Positions 1 to 5,131 of a stretch of DNA of 5,131 bases are shown here, piece by piece. Origin of the DNA: Eubacteriales Family XIII. Incertae Sedis bacterium. Its GTDB lineage: Bacteria > Bacillota > Clostridia > Peptostreptococcales > Anaerovoracaceae. Each line of letters begins with the position of its first letter. Positions within the stretch are counted from its first letter, which is position 1. The stretch lies in NCBI GenBank assembly GCA_031254995.1, contig JAIRTJ010000171.1, positions 1-5,131 on the forward strand, given 5' to 3'. Below the pieces are notes generated by a model. It did no database searches. It was not told the DNA's origin and saw only the letters and a program-made list of their open reading frames with translations. A program made the translations under genes and the position numbers.

Positions 1-1
1 G

Positions 2-436
2 GAGATCGCCCTGAATTTGCCCGAGGCCAGAGAAGACTTGAGCAAAAAATTGTCTCGACCGCCGACGATCCCCGAGCTCTCCGCGTACCTCGGCAAATCG
101 GAGGAAGATATTTTGGAGGCGATGGAGAGCGGAAAAAATTACAATATGCATTCCCTGGATCAATCGGTCGACGCGGCGAAAGAGGAAGACAAGTACGAAA
201 AGATAAACGAATACGCGCAGATCAACGAAAAAGGTTACGAACAGTTTGAGAATGCCGACATCTTTCGGAGCGTAATGAAGCAATTGACGGAAGACGAAAG
301 GAAGGTGTTCGTCGCGAGATTGTTGCGAAACAGGTCGCAACGGGATGTGGCCAAGGATCTCAACGTGAGCCAGATGACCGTGTCTCGCATGGAAAGCAAT
401 ATTAAAAAGAAGCTAAAAGAGGAGTATTTTCAATGA
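2..436 (+). CDS. RNA polymerase sigma factor, SigB/SigF/SigG type, C-terminal part (5' truncated by window)
   Basis: The frame is open from the left edge, and the 144 residues seen are the promoter-binding half of a group 3 sigma-70 factor. Visible residues 1-40 resemble region 3, with the pattern R-P-P-T-I-x-E-L-x-x-Y-L-G-K-S. Residues about 88-144 are region 4: L-T-E-D-E-R leads into a helix-turn-helix at about 112-131 containing D-V-A-K-D-L and V-S-Q-M-T-V-S-R, the -35 recognition helix. The S-Q-M-x-V-S-R form is typical of the SigB, SigF and SigG sporulation or stress factors. Region 2, which binds core polymerase and the -10 element, lies upstream of the window. A TTG at 17 is inside region 3 and is not a believable start. 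The stop TGA overlaps the trpS start as ATGA, which suggests translational coupling. I cannot tell SigB, SigF and SigG apart from this part, and no anti-sigma gene is visible. Confidence 0.9.
   Translation, partial: EIALNLPEAREDLSKKLSRPPTIPELSAYLGKSEEDILEAMESGKNYNMHSLDQSVDAAKEEDKYEKINEYAQINEKGYEQFENADIFRSVMKQLTEDERKVFVARLLRNRSQRDVAKDLNVSQMTVSRMESNIKKKLKEEYFQ
419..424 (+). promoter_or_regulatory. Ribosome binding site of trpS inside the sigma factor gene
   Basis: GAGGAG lies eight bases before the ATG at 433 and within the last codons of the sigma factor gene. It supports that ATG as the trpS start. Because it sits in translated sequence next to an ATGA stop/start overlap, ribosomes finishing the sigma factor could re-initiate on trpS. 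Confidence 0.75.
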
Positions 437-1419
437 CAAAAAGGGTCTTTTCCGGCGTGCAACCCACGGGGAATATACACATCGGGAATTATTTGGGCGC
501 ATTGAAACAATTCGTGCAGCTCCAAGAGGATAACGAGTGCATCTATTGCATAGTTGACATGCATGCGATCACACTGCCGAAGGATCCCAAGGAATTGAGA
601 AAGAACATCCTCGATACGGCGGCGCTCTATATGGCAGTTGGCGTGGATCCCTCGCGCTCCGTCGTCTTTGTTCAATCGGACGTGCCGGGACACGCGGACC
701 TCGCGTGGATACTCATGTGCAACGCCTATACGGGCGAGCTTTCGCGCATGACTCAATTCAAGGACAAGAATCGCGACAACGAATCGGCGCCCATGGGCCT
801 CTTTTCCTATCCCGTTCTCATGGCGGCGGACATCCTGCTCTACGACAGCGACATCGTGCCCGTGGGGAACGATCAAAAACAGCATATCGAATTGACGCGG
901 GACATCGCCGTTCGCATCAACAACAAATACGGAAAGGACACCTTCGTCGTACCGGACGGACGCTTTCTCAAGGAGGGCGCGCGGATCATGGCATTGGATG
1001 ATCCTATGTCCAAGATGAGCAAGAGCGCGGAGAGCGCATTGAGCCGCATATCGCTCTTGGACGAGGCCGCGACCGTAAAAAAGGCGATCATGCGTTCGAC
1101 CACGGACAGCGACGGAGAAATACGATTCGACGCGGAAAACAAGCCCGGCATCAGCAATCTTCTCACGATATACAGCGCGTTTTCAGGCGTTCCCGCAACG
1201 GAATTGGAACGTCGATATCGAGGAGAGGGGTACGGCGCGTTCAAGAAGGATCTGGCGGAAGTCGTCGCGGAATCCCTCGCGCCGATCAAACGGTCGTATG
1301 CGGAAATTCGACAGTCCGAAGAGTTGATTCGCGCGCTGAAAGACGGAGAGGAACGGGCAAACGCCCTCGCGGAAAAGACGATGAAACGCGTGAAGGAGAG
1401 AATCGGCTTGGGTCGGTAG
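433..1419 (+). CDS. trpS: Tryptophanyl-tRNA synthetase (TrpRS)
   Basis: This cytoplasmic class I synthetase charges tRNA(Trp) with tryptophan using ATP. At 328 residues it matches the usual bacterial length. The N-terminus reads F-S-G-V-Q-P-T-G-N-I-H-I-G-N, with the HIGH-type ATP signature H-I-G-N at 16-19. The KMSKS loop is exact at 194-198, preceded by D-D-P-M-S. The segment A-A-D-I-L-L-Y at about 131-137 contains D133, which aligns with the Asp known to contact the indole nitrogen in Bacillus TrpRS (Asp132). The C-terminal third is helical and charged, as expected for the anticodon-binding region. The gene starts in a four-base overlap with the sigma factor and ends 21 bases before gatC, so it appears to belong to one transcript. 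There is no room for a T-box leader directly upstream. The stop is TAG. Nothing looks damaged or truncated. Confidence 0.98.
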   Translation: MTKRVFSGVQPTGNIHIGNYLGALKQFVQLQEDNECIYCIVDMHAITLPKDPKELRKNILDTAALYMAVGVDPSRSVVFVQSDVPGHADLAWILMCNAYTGELSRMTQFKDKNRDNESAPMGLFSYPVLMAADILLYDSDIVPVGNDQKQHIELTRDIAVRINNKYGKDTFVVPDGRFLKEGARIMALDDPMSKMSKSAESALSRISLLDEAATVKKAIMRSTTDSDGEIRFDAENKPGISNLLTIYSAFSGVPATELERRYRGEGYGAFKKDLAEVVAESLAPIKRSYAEIRQSEELIRALKDGEERANALAEKTMKRVKERIGLGR

Positions 1420-1440
1420 TTCAAAAATCGGAGGGAACGC

Positions 1441-1731
1441 ATGAAGACAGACGACAGCCTGATCGAATATCTCGCGGAATTATCCAAGCTGAAATTGTCG
1501 CCGGAGGAAAGGGAAGCGCGAAAAGCGGATCTGGGCGACATTCTCGCGTACATGGAAAAGCTGAACGAATTGGATACGACGGGGCTTCCGGAGATGACGC
1601 ACCCGTTTGACGCGAGCAATCGTTTCCGGGAGGACGAGGTGACCAACGAAGATCGCAGAGCGGATATGCTTCGCAACGCTCCGGGATCCAAAAATGACTA
1701 TTTCAAGGTCTTCAAAGCCGTGGAAGATTGA
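1441..1731 (+). CDS. gatC: Asp-tRNA(Asn)/Glu-tRNA(Gln) amidotransferase subunit C
   Basis: GatC is the small non-catalytic subunit of GatCAB. In known structures it wraps around the interface of GatA and GatB and stabilises the complex. The 96 residues match the family length. Visible family features are the N-terminal helix with Y-L-A-E-L-S-K-L-K-L-S-P-E-E, the second helix with D-I-L-A-Y-M-E-K-L-N-E-L-D-T, the F-R-E-D-E-V segment at about 62-67, and the end pattern N-A-P-x-S-x-x-x-Y-F-K-V. GGAGG at 1430-1434, six bases before the ATG, fixes the start. The gene is 21 bases after trpS and 39 bases before gatA, consistent with one operon. It looks complete and ordinary. Confidence 0.97.
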   Translation: MKTDDSLIEYLAELSKLKLSPEEREARKADLGDILAYMEKLNELDTTGLPEMTHPFDASNRFREDEVTNEDRRADMLRNAPGSKNDYFKVFKAVED

Positions 1732-1770
1732 GGGCGAGGACTTAGCGACGGAAAAACGAAAGGAACAGCC

Positions 1771-3276
1771 ATGAATTCCGATATACGGAAGATGACGGCG
1801 CTCGAATTGGGAAAAGCGATAAAGACCGGCGAGATCAGCAGCCCGGAGGCGACGAGGATCTTTCTCGACGCGGCTTTGGCCGATCAGGAAAAGGAAAAGA
1901 AAAGCAAAAATGGGGTAAATGCCTATATCAGCATTGACGAGGAAGCCGCGATGCGGGACGCTCGCGACGCGCAAAGGCGCATCGAAGCGGGCGAATATCC
2001 TTCTCCGATCGCCGGCGTTCCCGTGGCGGTCAAGGACAATATCTGCGTTGAGGGCGGCGTCACGACGGCCGCGTCGAAGATGTTGGAGGGGTTCTCTCCG
2101 CCGTACAACGCCGATGCGATCGACAAATTGAAGGATGCCGGCGCCGTCATTCTCGGAAAGACAAACATGGATGAATTCGCGATGGGCGCTTCCTCGGAGA
2201 CTTCGTATTTCGGAATTACGAGAAATCCATGGGATCCGACGAGGGTTCCGGGCGGCTCTTCCGGCGGTTCTGCGGCAGCCGTAGCGGCTCGGCTCGCGCC
2301 CTATGCCATAGGCTCGGACACGGGAGGTTCCATTCGCCAACCCTGCGCGTTTTGCAATTTGACGGGCGTAAAGCCGACTTACGGAAGCGTTTCGCGCTTC
2401 GGACTCATGGCGTTCGCGTCTTCCTTGGATCAGATCGGACCCATCGGAAAGGACGCGCGGGACTGCGCCGTCGCCCTGTCGATCTTGTCCGGACCGGACA
2501 AAAAGGACAGCACTTCCGTGATAAAAGAGCCGTTTCGCATGTGCGAGACGATACACGGAGAGTTGCCCGCATCCGGGCTGAAGGGTTTGAAGATCGGCCT
2601 TCCCTCGAACTGCATGGATGACGGCCTTGCGGACGACGTTCGCGCTTGCGTAACGACGGCGGCCGAGACTCTGCGCGACTTGGGCGCCGAGACGGAATTC
2701 TTTGATCTGCCTCTGATCGAATATGCGGTGCCGACTTATTATATCATCGCCTGCGCCGAAGCCGGCTCCAATCTTTCTCGTTACGACGGCGTCAAATACG
2801 GATTTCGTTCGGAGAATGCGAAGGATATGTCGGATATTTTCCGCCTTTCGCGCAGCGAAGGTTTCGGCACGGAAGTCAAGCGGCGCATCATGGTGGGTTC
2901 GTTCGTCCTGAGTTCCGGTTATTTCGACGCCTACTATAAGAAGGCTCTTCAAGTGCGCGGGATGATCAAGAGAGCATTCGACGAGGCATTTGAGCGGTAC
3001 GATATCGTCTTGAGCCCGGTCAGTCCTACGGTTGCCTTCGAGATCGGCGGTCGGATATCCGATCCGTTGGCGATGTACCTCTCGGACATCTATACGGCTT
3101 CGGTGAATCTCATCGGGTCTCCGGCCGTCGCTCTGCCCTGCGGATTCGGCGAAGGCGGCTTGCCCGCAGGGATGCAGTTTATCGGAAAAGCGTTCAGCGA
3201 AAACATGTTGCTGACGGCGGCGAACGTCTATCAAAACGCCACAGATTACCATAGAAGGGAATGTCCAGAGGCGTGA
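1771..3276 (+). CDS. gatA: Asp-tRNA(Asn)/Glu-tRNA(Gln) amidotransferase subunit A (glutaminase)
   Basis: GatA is the amidase-signature subunit that hydrolyses glutamine (or asparagine) and passes ammonia through a channel to GatB, where the misacylated aminoacyl-tRNA is amidated. The Ser-cisSer-Lys catalytic machinery is complete: K88 in A-V-K-D-N, S163 in P-G-G-S-S-G-G-S, and the nucleophile S187 in G-S-D-T-G-G-S-I-R-Q-P. The spacing of 24 residues between S163 and S187 matches Staphylococcus aureus GatA (Ser154, Ser178, Lys79), with a constant offset of nine. The extra residues probably come from the Lys/Glu-rich stretch at about 40-47. At 501 residues the protein is full length and ends with the usual G-L-P-A-G-M-Q-F-I-G core and C-terminal helix. 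AAAGGA at 1759-1764 supports the ATG. A small peculiarity is Cys at both 192 and 195 just after the nucleophile loop; position 192 is usually Ala or Ser. Confidence 0.98.
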   Translation: MNSDIRKMTALELGKAIKTGEISSPEATRIFLDAALADQEKEKKSKNGVNAYISIDEEAAMRDARDAQRRIEAGEYPSPIAGVPVAVKDNICVEGGVTTAASKMLEGFSPPYNADAIDKLKDAGAVILGKTNMDEFAMGASSETSYFGITRNPWDPTRVPGGSSGGSAAAVAARLAPYAIGSDTGGSIRQPCAFCNLTGVKPTYGSVSRFGLMAFASSLDQIGPIGKDARDCAVALSILSGPDKKDSTSVIKEPFRMCETIHGELPASGLKGLKIGLPSNCMDDGLADDVRACVTTAAETLRDLGAETEFFDLPLIEYAVPTYYIIACAEAGSNLSRYDGVKYGFRSENAKDMSDIFRLSRSEGFGTEVKRRIMVGSFVLSSGYFDAYYKKALQVRGMIKRAFDEAFERYDIVLSPVSPTVAFEIGGRISDPLAMYLSDIYTASVNLIGSPAVALPCGFGEGGLPAGMQFIGKAFSENMLLTAANVYQNATDYHRRECPEA

Positions 3277-3296
3277 ATTGCGCGCCTAGGCCGAGG

Positions 3297-3315
3297 CTCT
3301 CCGCCGGTCGGAGGG
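3297..3315 (+). other. Hairpin in the gatA-gatB spacer, not a terminator
   Basis: A seven-pair stem, CTCTCCG (3297-3303) with CGGAGGG (3309-3315), closes a five-base CCGGT loop. One pair is a T-G wobble. No run of T follows, so it does not look like an intrinsic terminator. The right arm contains GGAGGG, which resembles a Shine-Dalgarno sequence but has no start codon at a suitable distance. Nearby, GCCTAGGC at 3284-3291 is a perfect eight-base palindrome. The spacer is 82 bases, longer than the other gaps in the cluster, so an RNA role such as processing or stability is possible but unproven. Confidence 0.4.
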
Positions 3316-3348
3316 AAATCGGACGGCATTTCGGCGATCATATACGAC

Positions 3349-3353
3349 AGGAG
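3349..3353 (+). promoter_or_regulatory. Ribosome binding site of the gatB-aspS fusion gene
   Basis: AGGAG lies five bases before the ATG at 3359. It is the only convincing ribosome binding site found for the whole fused reading frame and supports the ATG as the start, which places the GatB motifs at their usual residue numbers. Confidence 0.75.
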
Positions 3354-3358
3354 CAAAA

Positions 3359-5131
3359 ATGCAGTATGAAACGGTGATAGGACTCGAGGTTCACGCGGAA
3401 CTTTCGACGAAAACGAAGATATTTTGCGGTTGCGAAGCCGGTTTCGGCGGCGAGCCCAACGCGCATACCTGTCCCGTATGCCTAGGAATGCCCGGAACCC
3501 TTCCCGTGCTCAACAGGGAAGCCGCGGAAAAGGCGATAAGGGCGGGTATCGCGTTGAATTGCGAGATACAAGAGAACAACATGTTTGACCGCAAGAATTA
3601 TTTCTACCCCGATTTGCCCAAGAATTATCAGATATCGCAACTCTATAAGCCCATCTGCCGCAACGGGTGGGTCGAGATCGATATGGGGACGTACTCCAAG
3701 AGAATACGCATTCACGAGATACACATGGAAGAGGACGCCGGCAAACTGATTCACGACGGAAATTTCAGTTTGGTGGACTACAACAGGTGCGGCGTGCCGC
3801 TCATCGAGATCGTCACGGAACCGGATCTGCGCTCGGAGGACGAGGTCAGCGCCTTCATCGACAAATTGCGGGAAATACTCGTCTATCTGGATGTCTCGGA
3901 TTGCAAGATGGAGGAAGGATCCATGCGCGCGGACGTGAATCTCTCCGTCCGCGAAGTCGGGAGCGAAGAGTTCGGTACGCGCACGGAAACGAAAAACATG
4001 AATTCCGTCAAGGCGATTGGGCGAGCCATCGCCTATGAGCGAGATCGTCAGACATCCCTGGTCGCGTCCGGAGGTCGGGTGATACAGGAAACGCGACGTT
4101 GGGACGATAACGTCGGCGAGAACTTCGCCATGCGCAACAAGGAAAACGCGCAGGATTACAGGTATTTCCCCGATCCGGATCTGATACCCCTTTCCGTGGA
4201 CGCCGCGTGGGTGCAGCGCGTAAAGGACGACCTCCCCGAACTCGCGGAGGAAAAGCGCGCGCGATATATCACAAAATGGGAAATTTCATCAAAAACGTCA
4301 GAAATTCTCACCTCGGAAAAGGAATTGGCGGATCTTTTCGAGACCGTCGCCGACGCCTTAGGCGGGGACAAAGACGCCGCTCGGGAAGCCGCAAACCTCG
4401 TCACGGGAGACATCCTGAGGTTTGTGAAGGAAACCGGTATTCCCTCGAACGTAAACGGGAAGAACATCGCGAAAGCGCTGATGCTCGTGAAGGAGGGAAA
4501 GATCAATCGCAACGCGGGGCGAGAGGTCGTCGAAGCCGTTTTCAAGGAAGACGTCGATCCCGTCGCCTACGTCGAGGCGAATGATCTCCTGATGATTCAA
4601 AACGACGGCCTGCTGCGGGATGCGATACATCGAGTTCTCGAGGAAAATCCCGCATCCATCGCCGATTACGCCGCAGGAAAGACGAAGGCGTTCGGCTTCT
4701 TGGTCGGACAAGCCATGAAAGCTCTGAAGGGAAAGGCCGATCCGCAAGCCGTGAACGCGTTGCTGAAAGAAGGCTTGGAAAGCTCGGGCGTGCCGGTTTC
4801 CTCCGTTGCGAAGAGGAAAACCCCGGATGCGCCGCGCGAAAACACGGGAGAAAAGACTTCGGCATCCGAGAGGGGCGACATAGAGGCGTCGGAAACGCGG
4901 ACAAATCGCTCTTTTGCGCCGCCTGCGACATCCGTCAAATCCTCGGGACGCTATCGCACGCGAACCTGCGGAGAACTGACGGAAGAGGATATCGGCAAAT
5001 CGGTGAAATTGGCCGGATGGATACAGACGATACGCAACCACGGAGGCATCGTCTTCGCGGATCTGCGAGATCAATACGGAGTTACGCAGGCTGTCATCGG
5101 CGAAGAACAGGTCAAACTCCTGCGCAAAGAG
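3359..5131 (+). CDS. gatB: GatB amidotransferase subunit fused in frame to aspartyl-tRNA synthetase (3' truncated by window)
   Basis: The frame is open for 591 codons to the right edge. Residues 1 to about 474 are a full-length GatB, the subunit that activates Asp-tRNA(Asn) or Glu-tRNA(Gln) with ATP and amidates it. It begins I-G-L-E-V-H, has the metal-binding Cys set C23, C25, C38 and C41 (H-T-C-P-V-C-L-G-M-P-G), and keeps F-D-R-K-N-Y-F-Y-P-D-L-P-K, E-E-D-A-G-K, and D-Y-N-R-C-G-V-P-L-I-E. H12, E125 and E150 fall where the catalytic metal ligands lie in known GatB structures. D-Y-R-Y-F-P-D-P-D-L comes before the helical domain, and a YqeY-like tail ends in F-G-F-L-V-G-Q-A-M-K and L-L-K-E-G-L-E. 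Normal GatB stops here, at about 475 residues. This one continues through a polar linker (475-529) into an AspRS anticodon-binding domain (531 onward). The codon style does not change across the junction. The AspRS catalytic core would lie beyond the window. Confidence 0.93.
   Translation, partial: MQYETVIGLEVHAELSTKTKIFCGCEAGFGGEPNAHTCPVCLGMPGTLPVLNREAAEKAIRAGIALNCEIQENNMFDRKNYFYPDLPKNYQISQLYKPICRNGWVEIDMGTYSKRIRIHEIHMEEDAGKLIHDGNFSLVDYNRCGVPLIEIVTEPDLRSEDEVSAFIDKLREILVYLDVSDCKMEEGSMRADVNLSVREVGSEEFGTRTETKNMNSVKAIGRAIAYERDRQTSLVASGGRVIQETRRWDDNVGENFAMRNKENAQDYRYFPDPDLIPLSVDAAWVQRVKDDLPELAEEKRARYITKWEISSKTSEILTSEKELADLFETVADALGGDKDAAREAANLVTGDILRFVKETGIPSNVNGKNIAKALMLVKEGKINRNAGREVVEAVFKEDVDPVAYVEANDLLMIQNDGLLRDAIHRVLEENPASIADYAAGKTKAFGFLVGQAMKALKGKADPQAVNALLKEGLESSGVPVSSVAKRKTPDAPRENTGEKTSASERGDIEASETRTNRSFAPPATSVKSSGRYRTRTCGELTEEDIGKSVKLAGWIQTIRNHGGIVFADLRDQYGVTQAVIGEEQVKLLRKE
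4781..4945 (+). other. Linker between GatB and AspRS, probably disordered
   Basis: Residues 475-529 of the fusion protein form a 55-residue stretch with 17 Ser or Thr, five Pro and many Lys, Arg, Glu and Asp. Only a handful of residues are hydrophobic (V478, V480, V483, I508, F519, V526). No domain is recognisable. It contains no ATG in frame, and its one in-frame GTG (V478) has no properly spaced Shine-Dalgarno, so separate translation of the AspRS part is unlikely. It resembles a flexible tether joining two folded enzymes. Confidence 0.8.
4949..5131 (+). other. aspS: N-terminal anticodon-binding (OB-fold) domain of bacterial AspRS, part of the gatB fusion, incomplete
   Basis: Residues 531-591 of the fusion match the start of bacterial AspRS. 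R-T-R-T-C-G-E-L corresponds to the usual M-R-T-x-Y-C-G-x-L start, followed by V-K-L-A-G-W-I, then R-N-H-G-G-I-V-F-A-D-L-R-D and G-V-T-Q-A-V. Residues aligning with the tRNA anticodon contacts of E. coli AspRS are present: R559 (Arg28), F566 (Phe35) and Q577 (Gln46). H561 aligns with His31 of the non-discriminating Pseudomonas aeruginosa AspRS, where E. coli has Leu. The normal initiator Met is absent and replaced by linker sequence. The window ends before motifs 1, 2 and 3 of the class II catalytic core, so only the first part of this domain is proven. AsnRS and LysRS also have OB folds, but the H-G-G-x-x-F-x-D-L-R-D block is AspRS-like. Confidence 0.9.

Noticed and set aside
2344..2355. C192 and C195 in GatA as a CxxC redox or metal site.
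   Set aside because: The second Cys is common in the family at this position, and the extra Cys next to the nucleophile loop looks like ordinary variation. No further ligands are evident.
1480..3252. A 590-codon open frame on the minus strand opposite gatC and gatA.
   Set aside because: It lies antisense to two unmistakable, complete genes. Its translation is rich in Arg and His with no recognisable domain, as expected from the mirror of GC-rich codon usage. The other long minus-strand frames (873-1691, 4358-5074) are explained the same way.
3297..3320. Hairpin in the gatA-gatB spacer as a rho-independent terminator.
   Set aside because: The stem is followed by GAAATCGG-type sequence with no T-tract, and termination here would separate gatB from its partners gatC and gatA.
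4775..4792. In-frame TTG (4775) and GTG (4790) near the end of GatB as possible AspRS starts.
   Set aside because: The AAGAAGG before the TTG is only one or two bases away, too close. The GTG has no well-placed Shine-Dalgarno. Either would add more than 50 unrelated residues to AspRS.
4868..4882. A GAGAGGGG followed by ATA in the linker, which might start a separate AspRS.
   Set aside because: The spacing is plausible, but ATA is an extremely rare start codon. It would still leave about 23 linker residues before the AspRS domain, and the frame is continuous from GatB.
4740..4960. The gatB-aspS junction as a sequencing error or assembly chimera.
   Set aside because: Cannot be excluded without reads, but there is no sign of it: the frame is kept across the join, codon style is unchanged, a linker separates the domains, and the two enzymes act in successive steps of one pathway. 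A lost stop codon would not explain the long polar linker or the missing AspRS Met.
4949..5131. The C-terminal OB fold as AsnRS, LysRS or a free tRNA-binding domain.
   Set aside because: The T-C-G-E-L start and the H-G-G-I-V-F-A-D-L-R-D block with R559, F566 and Q577 match bacterial AspRS better. A stand-alone OB domain remains possible only because the rest lies outside the window.

Overview
The window holds one tightly packed, all-plus-strand gene cluster from what looks like a Gram-positive bacterium of the Bacillota (Clostridia-like). Evidence for this is the SigB/SigF/SigG-type sigma factor, the GatCAB indirect aminoacylation genes in the order C-A-B, and strong AGGAG/GGAGG ribosome binding sites. 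The base composition is moderately GC-rich. Both TGA and TAG are used as stops, so TGA is not read as Trp. The lineage is an inference from gene content and cannot be fixed from this window.

Layout: (1) positions 2-436, the C-terminal part of a sigma-70 family factor cut by the left edge; (2) 433-1419, trpS, overlapping the sigma gene by the four bases ATGA; (3) 1441-1731, gatC; (4) 1771-3276, gatA; (5) an 82-base spacer with one hairpin; (6) from 3359 to the right edge, gatB, which does not stop where GatB proteins normally end. After about residue 474 the frame continues through a polar linker of about 55 residues and then into the anticodon-binding OB fold of a bacterial aspartyl-tRNA synthetase. 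The window ends inside that domain.

How the genes fit together: GatCAB amidates Asp-tRNA(Asn) to Asn-tRNA(Asn), and Glu-tRNA(Gln) to Gln-tRNA(Gln), in bacteria lacking direct AsnRS or GlnRS. The misacylated Asp-tRNA(Asn) is made by a non-discriminating AspRS. In some bacteria AspRS, GatCAB and tRNA(Asn) form a non-covalent complex, the Asn-transamidosome. Here the amidotransferase subunit that binds tRNA and the synthetase that supplies its substrate appear to be one polypeptide. The visible AspRS portion carries the His typical of the non-discriminating form. This is the most notable feature of the window: a putative covalently tethered Asn-transamidosome. The AspRS catalytic core lies beyond the right edge and is not seen. 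No promoter, terminator, T-box leader, tRNA, repeat, CRISPR or mobile element was recognised.
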